DNA of 64,000 bases from Argyresthia goedartella. Taxonomy: Eukaryota; Arthropoda; Insecta; Lepidoptera; Argyresthiidae. The stretch's first letter is position 1. Every line of letters starts with the position of its first letter. The translations under genes and the position numbers were made by a program. Below are positions 33,256-45,406 of the stretch, piece after piece. Location of the stretch: the NCBI GenBank assembly GCA_949825045.1, contig OX463824.1:24102501-24166500 (forward strand). The letters run 5' to 3'. Below the pieces are notes generated by a model that worked only from the letters and a program-made list of their open reading frames with translations, was not told where the DNA came from and searched no databases.

Positions 33256-35737
33256 GATATTCCAAAGGGCGCGCGAGCGGCGTACTCCAGCAAGTGAATT
33301 CGTTTCGTGCACTGTGGTGAAAGGCTGCGTTGTTTGCCTCTGATTCGTATAAAGAAAATGGTTTTCCGTCTTTGGGACGGCAGTGATGTGCTTCCAGACG
33401 AAACTTCAAGTGAAACAACATCAAAAATACCGGCGTTTTGTAAAACATTTAAACATAATCACCACAACTGCGTGCGGGTGTACCGACACTATCGAAACTT
33501 TGCTATTATTCCATTCCTAAAAGTAAACAACTCGATAAAGATGCAAAGATTCTAACTGCAGTGCAAATACATTTGTAAGGATTTTTTGCGTGATGTAACT
33601 ACAATAACGGTCTTGAGAAATACTGCGCATGACAGATAACAATTAAACTGCTCGTATACTGTTGAATGCAATCGGCGCTTACGCAACTGCATTAATCTTG
33701 ACTAGATATTCTAGTCTAGGTCAATCATGCCTAAACAAATTATCACACTAACAAACTAAACTACCAACTTATAAAGGCCACTTGCCTCAAGACACACAGC
33801 AGCCGGAGCTTATGAGATAATCTGATATCTCTGTCTTACATTATGACAAGTTATCAAGTTTATCAAGGTTCCGGGTATTTATAGTGGATCATTCATGACT
33901 TCATTTTCTTTACACGAAAACGGTATTTAACAAGGTAGTCACATTAATCTAGAAACGTGTCTCATATTGTATATTTCCAGCAGGTTTATTTTGTTAACTA
34001 AATTTTGTATTAAAAGACAGCATTTGACTATGACGCCACATGGATTCATAGAACTCGTGAATAAAATTACCTTCCTTCCTAAAAAGTATATATTTTGACT
34101 AGCAGCCGAATACCGTTAGAGTTTTTCAGTAAAAGAAAGAGATGCAGCGAATAGTGATTTAGCCGAATACCGAATATCCGGCCACGTTCTGGCCGAGGCG
34201 CCGAATACGCACATAAAAATGTAGGTAGTTTTACATGCCGCGCGCATGACATAGTCATAATCATGTTAGTATGTTTTATTTGCGAGCTAATCTCGTCTAG
34301 ACATGCGTTCATTCTTTATTGTTCTGTAATATTGTGTTACTAAGAGTATCTATTACTAAAAATATTGTTTTTTGTTCGCCCAAAGCTATCTTTAGCTTTG
34401 GGCGAACACCATATAAGTCGCGTGTCATTTGTTATTTCTTGTCATATTAGGTACCTTCGCACTAACTATGTTGAAACTTGTTCGATTATATTTATGAAGT
34501 TTTTTTTTAAATATTTGTTTATAGATGTTATTCATACTTCGCTATTCAACCTATTCGGCCACTTTGCCGACAACGAATATAGTTGCCGAATATTCGTTGC
34601 TTCTCTAGTTTATACAAGGTAACATTAAATTAGCTGACCATATTTTGAGGAATGACAGTACCCATCATTATGAATAATTTTCTCCAAGAAACATATGGTG
34701 GCAAAGGGAAAAAAAGATTTGTCCCTCAGTACATTGACCCGATCAGCTGATTACAAGTTACTATGGGGGAACCAAAATTTTATTTCATTTGCGACGCGAC
34801 GCGACGCTATCATTCCCTAAAATATGTGAATGAGTGATAGTTATGATCACGTCCGCATGAAATCCCACAGCCCTACACGGTCCCCCTGGGTAGACGAGCA
34901 ACAAATCAACACTAAAACGTACAGGTTCTCTGTCGAAATACAGTGAAATCTATAAAAACAGGCGAAATTAACCTATTTGTTACACCGCTATTAATAACGA
35001 AATTGAATAACCTATATTTATTAATCATACTGAATTAGCCCTATACTAACAGCTTGGCGCAATCGAGACAGAGTGTCATAAACATTGCATTACAAAGTCT
35101 GAGAATCTGCATCTTCACGCCATTAAACTCAGTTCATCGATCGCAATCGAATGCATAGCAGCTTGACCTATCTTTACAGCTATGCTCCTCATATCGGGAG
35201 GTCTAATATCACTGGCTTATAAGCGGCTGCAATAAAATGTGTTTCAATGTATAGCTCTAGTTTTCCGGCACGTGGTAGGTTTGTCACTACAGCCTATGTG
35301 TGACTTGGCAAATGTTATAATTGACATTACAAAACGACTTACAAGCCACTATTTCCGGGATAAAGTAAATCTTAATGAGTGCATCGTAGGGTTTAGAGTT
35401 GCTTGTTGAGGTTTTGGCGGCTTGGTGAAGTAGTGTGGAAAGGTATGCAGCCATAAAAATGCACATCTGTTCTAACACTATCTATAGTGTCGTGTGCGAC
35501 ATTTCGAATTGAATTTCATTGTAACGCTGTTGGTTGATGTATTCTGATGGCCGAATGCAATTGCACTGCTGCTCTAATTAAGTGCCGCTTAAACTTCATA
35601 CTTAATTTATTAATTTCGGAGCGAGATACAGCGAGGGCAAGATTTTGAGTCCGTCAAACTTGTTGTTCTTTGATCCTAAGTTGTGGCATTGTACGTAACT
35701 ACCTACTATGAGTGAATAACTGGAAGTGAAAAATAAT
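33256..35737. other. Sparse stretch, no gene; one perfect hairpin
   Basis: About 2.5 kb with no window repeats recognised. A perfect 15-bp stem with 4-nt loop lies at 34374-34407 ('gttcgcccaaagcta', loop 'tctt'). 34100-34200 and 34555-34600 contain recurrent 'gccgaata' text. An 82-codon ORF at 33307-33555 has no recognised motif. Confidence 0.4.
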
Positions 35738-35998
35738 GGGAAATATTAAACTGCATATCAATAATACTGATTTGCACAGCAAATATACTGATTTTCATAG
35801 CAATCAGCATATCAGGGCAAAATACTGCGGTAGCTTAGGTGAAGGGTAAAGGGGGTGAGCGAAGCGAAGCCCCCTTTATCCTTCGTATTAGGTTGAACAT
35901 GTAAGAACAACAAAAATACTTAAAACATAAAAAGTTTTTTTGCTGGTCCTTTTTTGCTGTGAAAAACAGTATTTTTGCTGTGCGTTTAAATACCAGCC
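35738..35998. mobile_element. P1 element, copy c
   Basis: Starts 'gggaaatattaaactgcata', ends 'gcgtttaaataccagcc'. Flanked on both sides by AAAAATAAT, an exact 9-bp target duplication. Complete core with 'ggggtgagcgaagcgaagcc'. Confidence 0.9.
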
Positions 35999-36972
35999 AA
36001 AAATAATTAGTTGAATTAAAAAATCAAACAGCGCTAATTTTGCCTTTTCTGTTAATAAAATGTTTTTTTTTTATTATTCCTCATACAGAAATATGATTTA
36101 AAACATTTCATTACATTTAGTTGATATGAATAATTATTACTCGGGCGAATTAGGTTTGCACCTGGATCGTGACGTCTCTACAGCGCTCTTAAGTTAATTG
36201 CATCCAATCGAGGTGCCAACTTAATTCGCTCAGGTAGTACATGACCTGATTTACTTGGCCGGAGGACAGCAGCGATAACTCAATGATTCCTTATCACGGA
36301 TAGATTAATATTTATGACAACAAGTCATGTATGTATGTGAGGTAAGGTAAGGTAAGTTCATGATAACGGAGAACAAAGTTTCAGGGATTAATACAAGGAT
36401 TGCCTGAGAAAAGCAATTGTGAGAATACGGATGATTACTAATCATTATCAAGTCAGGTTCGAAAAAATACTATGTCAATTTCAGCGAATATTTTGCATGC
36501 GTATTTATAAATTATCTGGCAGTAATATTTCTAATGCGTCACACTCATGTTTTCACTTAAGACACTTTGTATCTGTGTGTATCTGCTGTTGTGCTACAAG
36601 CGATCGAAATATCTACAGCCCACTGGTTCACTAATTCAACCCACCGAAAATTTGGGAAAATTGACAGATTTTCTGGTCACAAACGTCTCGCTGTGAATGG
36701 GGAAAAAACTGTCAAAGTAGTTTCATGTAGAGGGCGCTACGTGTTTATTCATCTGAGGTGACGATTGAATCACAGAGTAAGTAAAAGCAAGATGAACCAA
36801 AGAGTACACACACCTTTGCTGTTGACGATGTTTGTCATGGTACAAACGCACAGTGCCCTCTACCAAAACAATTGCTTAACTATCCTCATCGGAGTTAGAG
36901 AATACGGAAACTGAAAAGCGCGCGCAAAGGACTCCTTTGCCACTCTTGTAACACTGCCACTCTCCCTTCCAG
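35999..36972. other. No gene recognised
   Basis: Upstream of the candidate terminal exon. A 'gtaagt' donor-like site occurs at about 36778, but no GC3-rich frame precedes it. Confidence 0.4.
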
Positions 36973-37133
36973 CCCGATGGGTGTTTCACCAATGGCGGCT
37001 GTACAAGCGCTCGCTTTACAGCCTCCTCGCGCCGGAGTGCGGGTACGTGCTGGTGCCGGAGTACCACACGCACCTGATGCCGCTGCCGCTGACGACGCAT
37101 CCACGGCCGGAGCCGCCGCCTGCGCACACATAG
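36973..37133 (+). CDS. Candidate terminal exon of an unknown host gene
   Basis: A pyrimidine-rich tract and AG (36971-36972) precede a frame that reads RWVFHQWRLYKRSLYSLLAP, then ECGYVLVPEYHTHL, a Pro-rich end and a TAG at 37131-37133 (52 residues from the first full codon). By my count 44 of 52 codons end in G or C, in an AT-rich region, which is typical of real insect coding sequence. The other plus frames end in stops before any donor, and one of them is an Ala-rich shadow ORF. Upstream exons were not found in the window. The frame is also open for some 20 codons upstream of the AG, so the acceptor is inferred. No family recognised. Confidence 0.5.
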
Positions 37134-39604
37134 CATAGGGATGACGTCGCGCGTCACACGGTGAGTTGATATGCCACACCTATACTGCTAGTGTATACAC
37201 TTCGCTTAAGACCCAGTCCTGGCTGTTGGGGTCAGGGGCGCCGCATTCGCCCGTCGTCTTCTGGCGTGGTAGCGGGGTACCGAGCGGCGCTGAATAGCAC
37301 GGGGTAGCCCGGCGAGGTTAAAAACTAGTGTTTTTTCGAATTAACTAAAAACTAAAATAAGCTAATCGAGAAACATTAAGGATTGGTAAGAAGCTCTAAA
37401 AGAATCCTCTTAGAAGAGCTTCTTATAAAGCATTCAGGTATAAAAAAAAATGTTTTATTTTTATTTTATATTAAAATTGTTTTCTTTTCTTTTGATGTGA
37501 TAACGTCTTATGAATCCTTGAACGCCGGTTGCAAGCACGAAAAAGCATGACTCATTGTCACGTTCCGCCTGAGCTGAGCGTGCAAGCGAGAGCGCGGAAC
37601 AAGCGATAGAGAGGCACGATCGGCTAGCGTTTCTTATGACAATTTTTTTAATATAGAATATGTTCAGGTTTTTTTACGATCGAGGCAAATTAATCGAATG
37701 GTGTAAAGACACAGTAGTTAAACTAGATTATTTCATTGTGATTATATTTTTTTTGAGAGCTATGAATTTAGTGGTTTTTTTTTGCTTAGTCGCTTTTCAG
37801 TGGTTTTGTGTGGCCTTAAAAGGGGGGACTCCCTCCAGATTTGATTTGAACCAAATGCTTCGAAGCGTGCGTGACATCAGTAAATGACTTGCGCGGTATA
37901 AATAGTACGTTTTTTTACTTTTTGTGCACATAACTTTTATAATGTAAATAAATTTTCGAAAATCGCTTCGCCAACCTCTTGGAATATATTTGCGAATTTC
38001 ATGACTTCGTAACATTCCATAATCAGAAAAAATGATTTGTGATTATTTTCAATCGAGGAAATTTTAACCCTTTGCAATTGTAATCTACCTAAACCCTCGA
38101 AAATACGATGCAGTATCCGTGATGATATTTTTTTGTTACTTTGAACTTGATTTAGTAACTTGAACGTTTTCTAAGACAAGCAAATTTGTGGATTTGTCCT
38201 CCTAACTGGGTCCCTGCGGCAGTGGAGCGATGCGGCAGAGATGTGGTTTGTGACGTCACGCTGATAGCGCGAATCTTCATTGCGGGGTCGGCATACTAGT
38301 AGCCAATGAGGATACAAACACTACATGCATCACTTCCGCACCGCTTCACTACAGTACTGTACGTTCAGCTTTAAATTCCAATGAAACCGGTGTTGCTAGT
38401 TTTTGAAAACATTGTTACCCAAAAGTTAGGGAAACAATATATTATACTATTTTTATTTTTTTATTAACATTGGAAAACCAACAGCTATCTTTAAATTAAC
38501 AATAGGAATCTTATATAAAAACAAAAAAGCCAATTATAGGTTTTCGCCGACAAAAAGACACAATAAACAGATAAAACAGTTAAAGCACTCTTAAATAACG
38601 GAAGTGAGTGGTTCGCATTATTCATAGCCCTATACGTTGTTAGATGACATGCGGTAACAAGTCACATTAAAAAAGAAAAAAAGAATAAATAACAGAAAGT
38701 CGAAATACTTAGCCATTTTAGTCATAGAAAAAGTCAACAGGTCAAGATCAATATCTCCGCACAAATTGTTGAATCTCTGACAAGCACGCCAGAGGAACGT
38801 ATTTTGTCTGTAGTTAGTGTTTGAAGGGAGCGAGAATAGCGCATTATAACGCAGTAGCCTATACATATATGTTTGTATACGTAGCCGATACTCGTAGGTG
38901 TATTTATAATTATATCATTTACGTATTTCGTATGTTGACGAGGTTGAATGTAGGTAATTAAACTTACACATCTACTATCTTGTTTATTGAAAGCGGGGAG
39001 TTGAAATGTGGATCTGGCAGCCGGATATTGCATTCGCCCATTTCTTTGGTGACAGTTTGACAGGTGTGCAACTTAACACTAAAGCCAACTTAACAGCGAA
39101 GAGAATTAAAGCTGAAATGCACTATTACGGAGATACGAGGCGGACTGCAAAACGTCCGCTCTCCGCTGAGCTGCCGAGACTCGCTGCTCCGTGCGCAAGG
39201 GCAAGCCTCTTACCATCTGTTTATTGTGAGTGCAACAATGTGTAGTCATGAAAATACCATCGAAGAAACCGTGAGATCATAATTTGACAGCTAACTGTCT
39301 GGATAACACTCAGGAACCATGCAATCTGCAAGGCGTGTGTGGCCAGCATGCCTGGCATCTGAATGTATCGGTAATTCCGTGTGAAATTGCCACATTGCAT
39401 TGAGAAAACCGGTTTTCCGAATACTAAAAAGATTCTGTCGATCACGTGATGTGATCTTTTACCTAATTTGCACACGTCCCTTTGTAAAACGCAACTCCCC
39501 GATTGCATTGTGCTGCCCTTGTTCAGCCTACAGGCTACAACTTACAACCTTTACCAGCCTCAGGCTCAATTTAAGAAATAATCCCAGAAGGCCCTAACCC
39601 TCCC
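37134..39604. other. No gene recognised; possible 3' UTR at start
   Basis: 37134-37320 stays GC-rich and could be UTR of the exon before it. The rest is AT-rich with isolated GC patches (37560-37625, 38210-38350, 39130-39220). A weak 11-bp stem lies at 37387-37425. ORFs at 39006-39245 and elsewhere have no motif. Confidence 0.4.
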
Positions 39605-40245
39605 ACAGTACACCTTACCTTAATTGACCGAGCGAGCGAAGGGCTCCATTTCGACAAGATAGGAGGCTGATTTTGATTTCGTCTATCTCTATGTCTCTAT
39701 ATGTGTCTGTCAGATCCTGTCTAGGGGCCACAGTTTTCAAGCGATACAAACAAAACTTGGCACACGTGTCCCTTGAATTAAAAGTAATTTTTTTGTCGAG
39801 AGCTTTTCTCGTTTTTCGCCTTGGGAGGGTAGTTATGACGTCATTAATTTTTTGAACGTTTTTTTTTTGTGGAAACCTATCGTGTGGGTTATCAAATTAA
39901 AGGGCTTCATGAGCCGGTTCTAAAAATATACTACACCATAACCACTCGGCCGCCTGTTTTCTAAAAATCCAAGAAATATTTTCAAAACATACCAAGTGTG
40001 GACTCCTCGAAGTAGGAGACGGATTAGTAAAGAGGATCTGTACAGACCATGAGAGTGAGTGAAATAGATCATTTTCGTGAAAAGTCAATAGATTGTATTT
40101 TAAATCGCAAAATGTAGTTTACAAAGTTATCATTGCGGCTACTTTAATACTTGATTTTGATTGAATCTAAAATACTTACCTATAAATTGGTTCACAGTCC
40201 CCCTGTTAGCGAGGTCTACTGCCCACAGGGCCACTAGTTATTAGG
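39605..40245 (+). repeat. Q repeat, copy 2
   Basis: Starts 'attgaccgagcgagcgaagg', has 'atcgcaaaatgtagtttaca' and ends 'gcgaggtctactgcccacag'. Longer than copy 1, with extra sequence in the left half. Confidence 0.6.
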
Positions 40246-40273
40246 ACATGACAACTATTATTAGTTGTCATGT
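40246..40273. repeat. Perfect hairpin, 12-bp stem, 4-nt loop
   Basis: 'acatgacaacta', loop 'ttat', 'tagttgtcatgt', directly after the Q repeat end. Confidence 0.9.
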
Positions 40274-40301
40274 TTTATAAACAGGTCCTGTAAACTTTGT
40301 T

Positions 40302-40359
40302 CACAAGAAATAGAGCCACCTCAATGACGTCACAAGAAATAGAGCCACCTCAATGACGT
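40302..40359 (+). repeat. 29-bp tandem duplication
   Basis: Two exact copies of a unit starting 'cacaagaaatagagccacct', at 40302 and 40331. Confidence 0.95.
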
Positions 40360-40675
40360 CTCTAGACTTCTATCTATGTGGGTGTTACCTTGGCTATCGT
40401 GGTGAGATGGGAAGTTTGAATGAGTTTGTGTTTCTGCCAAGTTACGCCAACAAACAGTCACAAGTTCAAAGTGACACGTTATTCACACTCTTCGTGCTTG
40501 AAACACTCGAAGTGTTTGAATGCTCTAGTTTCGTTGGGACCACTTTGGTTGTCTCTCCTTCCTCGTATGATGAAACACGTTTATTATCGCTTGCCTGTTC
40601 CTCGCCTCTGAAGGTTCTTTTTTGCGTGAATGTGTATTGATTGCGTTTTTGCGCTGCGAGCAGCGGAAAATGTAA
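40360..40675 (+). other. 95-codon ORF region, function unknown
   Basis: An ORF at 40353-40640 (MTSLDFYLCGCYLGYRGEMG...) is open on the plus strand, with shadow ORFs in other frames. No motif, signal peptide or splice context was seen. It may be chance. Confidence 0.2.
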
Positions 40676-40925
40676 TACCTTGATATCTTGGACACTATTT
40701 ACACACATTGATCTAGCCCCAAACTAGGATTCCCTGTATATTGGGTACTAGACAACGATGCACATACTCATATAGATAAATATTATACTTAGATAGATAA
40801 ACAACCATGACTAGGGTACAAACATCCGTTCTCATCAAACAAATATTTGCCCCCACCGGGACTCGAACCCGGGACCCTTGGCTTCGTAGGCAGGGTCACT
40901 GCCGTCTCGGCCATTCGGGTCGTCA
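40676..40925 (-). mobile_element. SINE-A copy (minus)
   Basis: Full head in complement: box B 'gggactcgaacccggg' near 40858 and box A 'ctcggccattcggg' near 40905. Body intact; the tail lacks a long ATT run. Confidence 0.9.
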
Positions 40926-41470
40926 TGTTATTGCATATTTAATGTAATGTCTACTTTGTTTGCCTTTAGATTGTATACATCACCTAAAATTCATATAATC
41001 AACGAACCAGACACCAAAATAACCAAATTCGAGGAAAGAACGAATATTGATAAAACACATATTGTATGATAATTAGAAACGCGTACGAAACATTTCCCTT
41101 TCATTACTATAGCAAAGTTGCGCCGATATGAAAAGATAACATATTCATCAATAAAATGGTTATATACGGATATTTATAAACGGAATCCAATTTTGTTGGC
41201 CTCTGAATGTCGCCTCGAGGGAGAAGCAAACAGCCCATGTGTACAAGAGAGATGCATCAGGCCAAGAAACGTGGCGCAAGAATTCAACGAAATTTGTGGA
41301 GGATATTTTTTACAACTTTTTCCCTTCCAGCTAGAACGTGGCGGTCATAGTTCATAGTAGGGATGCATCTGTCGGGCTGCATGGGAAAAAACCCTAACAG
41401 TGGTCTTCCACAACGTTTGCTCACGTGAGTGGCGAGCCATTTGCGCAGTTGCACCCACTTTTATATTCCA
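40926..41470. other. No gene recognised
   Basis: Nothing recognisable. Confidence 0.35.
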
Positions 41471-41672
41471 CTAGCTGACCGGACAGACGTGTCGTCCTGT
41501 CAAACGTTATTGGCCTACCTACGTCATCTATCGACAGTAGCATGAACTGAACCGACGATTTTTTTCCGACTTCAAGGAAAAGTTAAAAAAAGTTGATCCT
41601 TATCGGTGCAGCCGTTGGCGAGATTTGCGCTTACCAACACATTCTGGGATTCTTTTTTATTATATAGATTTT
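41471..41672 (+). repeat. Lepidopteran 'actagctgacc' interspersed repeat
   Basis: 'cactagctgaccggacagac', 'gttgatccttatcggtgcag', 'gagatttgcgcttaccaaca' and the end 'attatatagattt'. This wording is familiar from many moth and butterfly genomes; class not certain. Confidence 0.6.
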
Positions 41673-41787
41673 GCGCCACAGCGGGCTAGCCGAGCTAGTT
41701 TTGAAGATATGATGGTTTCCTAATGTTATCCGTCACCGTTAGACAGATCGTCCGTATAATCATGAACCAATGGTCCATGGTAGACGG

Positions 41788-42012
41788 CCTCTGTGGCGCA
41801 GCGGTTGTGGCTCTGCCTACCATGCGAGAGGTCCCGGGTTCGATCCCCGGCTGGGGGTAATGAAAAAAAAAAAAAACAATCCCCAGGTCTTGGATGTTTA
41901 TATGTGTGTGACGTCGCTGTTTCTGGTTACCACGACACAGGGTATCCTAGTGTGGGGCCAGAAGCAATGTATGTGCCTGTATATAAATGTTTATGTTATG
42001 TTTATGTTTATG
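41788..42012 (+). mobile_element. SINE-B, full-length copy
   Basis: Box A 'tggcgcagcggttgtgg', box B 'gggttcgatccccgg', A-rich linker, 'gtgtgacgtcgctgtttctg', 'cgacacagggtatcctagtg' and an 'atgtttatgtt' tail. Best reference copy for the family. Confidence 0.9.
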
Positions 42013-42135
42013 GTATAATGAAGATAATTACTTATCTCATTGAGACGCTTGGTTGTACTAAGAGATAAGTTATTATCCTAAATACTTGACCACGTGATCG
42101 TACCGGAGTCGAATCATCTCCTGCGTGACAGCCGA

Positions 42136-42350
42136 GAGTAAACATAAACATAAACATTTATATACAGGCACATACATTGCTTCTGACCCCACACTAGGAT
42201 ATCCAGTGTCATGGGAACCAGAAACAGCGACATCACACCCTATAAACATCCAAGAGCTGGGGATTTTTGTTCTCTTATCCCCAGCCGGGGATCGAACCCG
42301 GGACCTCACGCATGGCAGGCAGAGCCGCAACCTCAGCGCCACAGTAGTCT
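42136..42350 (-). mobile_element. SINE-B copy (minus), inverted partner
   Basis: Full-length but diverged copy in the opposite orientation, tail-to-tail with 41788-42012 about 125 bp away. Box B complement 'ggggatcgaacccggg' near 42287. Confidence 0.85.
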
Positions 42351-42419
42351 TCTAAGTGTCACGACTACACCACGGTCGTCGTAAATGATGATGCAATGGT
42401 ATCGGAAACTTACACAGGT

Positions 42420-42722
42420 GTAAAGAAAGTGTCTAGTAGTCCAATGGGTTTCAAGCTTGCTTCTGAAACAGGAGATGCAGGTTCGAATCCTGGCCAATGA
42501 GATAATTAATTTATCTTAAGCAGATTATCGGAGGTTCAGTGTTTCGGATGACTCGTCGAGCTTTAAGTCCCTGCTACTATCGCTGCTTGGTAGTGGTCGT
42601 AATAACTCCTCCATCAACCCGCCTGAGCCAGCGTGCTGGAGTATGGCTTAATCTTGCTCGCATCCGGGTAAAGGCCTGTGCCCCTCGGTGGGGACATTAA
42701 TGGTCTACATTTATAGAAACGA
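42420..42722 (+). mobile_element. SINE-D with tRNA-like head
   Basis: Head 'agtagtccaatgggtttcaa' with box B 'ggttcgaatcctgg', then body 'actatcgctgcttggtagtg', 'gagccagcgtgctgga', 'gggtaaaggcctgtgcccct' and the end 'ggtctacatttata'. The head resembles SINE-C, suggesting that the D body has been joined to more than one head. Confidence 0.75.
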
Positions 42723-43083
42723 GTGTTAATGCGTATTTATCATTCGACGAGTAAATACTCGAGTAGAATCCCATCTCTAGTCTCACGTTTGTGTGAGTGT
42801 CTCAGTTAGCGATAACTGTAAGAGAAGAGCTCCGTGCTATTGTTACTCCAAAAATCCCCTAAGCAGCTAGTCCCTTCAATGTACACAAATCTCCCTAGTA
42901 GGGAATCTAAGTCAATCGTCAGTCATTATCATAATGTCATTGCTATCAAACGAAGCAAGAGTTGATACAGCCTATCGTAGCAAGTCCCGCGCGACACGTG
43001 TTTGTCGCGCATATGATCGCATCTATGCCATTGAGAAAGACGCAACAGTGATACCGGGAGATGAAGACCAATGCCCAAGACAC
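42723..43083. other. No gene recognised
   Basis: Nothing recognisable. Confidence 0.35.
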
Positions 43084-43200
43084 AAGACCAGGACAAGACA
43101 AGACCAGGACAAGACAAGACCAGGACAAGACAAGACCAGGACAAGACAAGACCAGGCCCGTGACCCTCGATGAGAACATTAACGGGCTACATTTATAAAG
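43084..43200 (+). repeat. 16-bp tandem repeat followed by SINE-D end
   Basis: 'aagaccaggacaagac' repeats about four times up to 43155, then 'cattaacgggctacattta', the SINE-D 3' end. The repeat is open in several frames and gives false ORFs on both strands. Confidence 0.9.
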
Positions 43201-43270
43201 GCTTTTGTTTAAACGATTACCAAAAACGCACCTATTTTACTACCAATAAATTCGAAATGACTGCCAGAAT

Positions 43271-43545
43271 GGATAAATAAATGTCCACCAAATTGTGTTT
43301 GGATAAATGATCACCAAACTTCTTTTTATGTTTTGGGTACTTAAGTTTATGTTTTAAGTATTTTTTGTTGTTCTTACATGTTCAACCTAACACAAAGGAT
43401 AAAGAGGGCTTCGCTTCGCTCACCCCCTTTACCCTTCACCTAAGCTACCGCAGTATTTTGCCCCGATATTTTTTCCAAGTTTTGGTGTTCATTTATCCAT
43501 TTTTGGGTAGGAAAAAAATATTTTGGTGATCATTATATTTGTTGC
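43271..43545. mobile_element. P3 element: P core with third type of ends
   Basis: Inner ends 'ggataaatgatcaccaaact' (43301) and 'agttttggtgttcatttatc' (43478-43497) are inverted copies; a second weaker pair lies outside. Inside is the P core: 'ttcttacatgttcaaccta', 'gggcttcgcttcgctcac', 'cacctaagctaccgcagt'. The ends do not match P1 or P2. Confidence 0.75.
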
Positions 43546-43827
43546 CATTTATAAAGGAATTGTCGTCTTCAAGACTGGTTCGCCAACACATTCTTACACC
43601 CGACGATGTCAGACCGTCGACGGTAGTAAACAGAGTATGAGTATCTTGACAAGACAAATATGTCGATGTTAGTGCACACTTCACTTAATTTTATCTCCGC
43701 TACTTCAGTTTTAGTGTGTAATGTGTCGGTAATGCCTGGACGGGCATCTCCTGGCTTAGTATTACGAGGGCTGCTTGTTCTTGGGAATAACTAGCTCGCG
43801 TATGGTCTTGTGGAGGAGATGTGGAGA

Positions 43828-44335
43828 AAAAACCGGCCAAGTGCTTGTCGGACTTCGCACGTCTGGGGTTCCGTAACAAATGTAGAATTTAAGCCTAAAA
43901 GAAGGGAATTTTAAAGGAAAAATCTAAATTATTTATACATAGGTAATTGTTAGTAAACTGTACGTAATAATAAACATTATCGCCAAATTTTGAGGTCATA
44001 GATCCTATGTCATTGAATTTTGTCATTCCTTTGTTTTCAAATATTATTTAAATAAAAAAATACATTATGTATCTACTCAACGAGCTCGTACGTGAAATGT
44101 TTATTTGCGCCCCGCATTAGCTGTATGGGAGCCCCCCTTAAAAAAAATATTTTTTTTTTTGACAATTTGTATGTTTTTAGTTCAACAGATGTTTTACTGT
44201 GAAAATTGAAAACACTGTAGCTTTAATAGTTTGCCTGTAAAATCTGTGTAACAGACGATGGACGGACGTACTGACACGTGTTTGACAGCAATAGGGCTCT
44301 CCGTTTGGACCCTTCGGGTACGGAACCATTATAAG
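43828..44335 (-). mobile_element. GTTCCGTACC-family element (minus)
   Basis: Terminus complement 'aaaccggccaagtgc' at 43832, 'ggggttccgtaac', a 'gggagcccccctt' block and 'gggtacggaacca' at 44317. Long interior of AT-rich sequence. Confidence 0.75.
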
Positions 44336-44412
44336 AAAATATTATAATAATTTAAACAAAAATAAAACTTAAGAAAAGATTTTTAGCAATCTTATCCAAA
44401 CCCATAAGATAT

Positions 44413-44660
44413 CTAGAATTGAGTAGTTCCGGTGGCCATCTGTAATGTTTATCATCAGTTCCACGTCGCCAAGTCTGGCTTCCCGAAAGCAAATTAATTT
44501 ACGAGCAACTACAAAAAAAATCGAAATCGCTACGGTATGCCTTTATCATTAGAACAGTTTCCTCGATTTCTCTATCATCCCATTACCAGTTCCTTACTGT
44601 CATTTGATACATTGTTGAGGAGTTCTCCCGGTACGTCACCATCACCTCCACATCACCATA
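44413..44660 (+). repeat. 'agttccggtggccatc' repeat, copy 1
   Basis: Shares 'agttccggtg.ccatctgt', 'catcatcagttccac' order with 46610-46760. The continuation 'ttcctcgatttctc' matches 'ttccctcaatttctccag'. Confidence 0.55.
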
Positions 44661-45406
44661 TGCAGTATGACGAGCCTACATTACTTGGCAACCGTGATGA
44701 AAGTAATTATCTCGCAACCTGTGGGATACCTAGTACACTCAGAGAAAAATCGGCTAACAAAGCGACAATAAAAGCTTTGTTAGAATTCTATTGTTACCGC
44801 ACGTAAGTGCATCGTCGCTGCAGCTATAGGCCCATAGTTGCTGTGGCAACTTTTTTATTGTTGAAATTATTTTTGTTATTTTAGCTAAAGACACGTAGAT
44901 ACAGTAACTATGTTAAAAATGTTTAAACGGGATAACAACGGCACGTTGTCAACTTATCAACGTTATGAAGGGATATTGTAGCAAAGTTTAATCTATCAAA
45001 ATAGGCGTTGTTACTATGGCTAAATGGTGTTGTTGACTCGGCAACGTTATGAAGTGATGTTACAGCAAAGTTTAATCTATCAAAATAACAGTTGTTATTA
45101 CGGCTAAATGATGGTGTTGATACGGCAAAGTTATATACTAACAAAATACGAAGTAGGTGTTTTGACAAAGTATTCTTAGATAAAATTACAAAGTGACGTC
45201 TTATACTTGTTCTCGCAAGCCCAAACTGTTTCTCCTATTCTGCCAGTTTCAACGTGGATGTCGTGCAGAGAAGTAGTGTTTGTGCTCAAGAGTGATATGA
45301 AATATGGCATTGGAGACTTTTTTAACAAAAAATAAACAGTGCCCCAATACAATAATGAGGTTCATGTCGTTGACCCGTTGTCGCTGTCGTTCACCGTCTT
45401 GAATCC
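44661..45406 (+). repeat. 84-bp tandem duplication and flanks
   Basis: 'caaagtttaatctatcaaaa' occurs at 44982 and 45066 inside two 84-bp units (about 44950-45117), with a partial third. 'aacgttatgaag' and 'ggctaaatg' repeat with them. No coding sense. Confidence 0.75.

Noticed and set aside
36895..37179. Minus-strand Ala-rich ORFs of 93-94 codons
   Set aside because: Shadow of the plus-strand GC3-rich exon frame.
41770..42355. Several 76-91 codon ORFs
   Set aside because: All lie within SINE-B copies; box A and B text explains the sequence.
42934..43179. ORFs on both strands rich in RQDK or LVLSCPG
   Set aside because: Produced by the 16-bp tandem repeat at 43084-43155.
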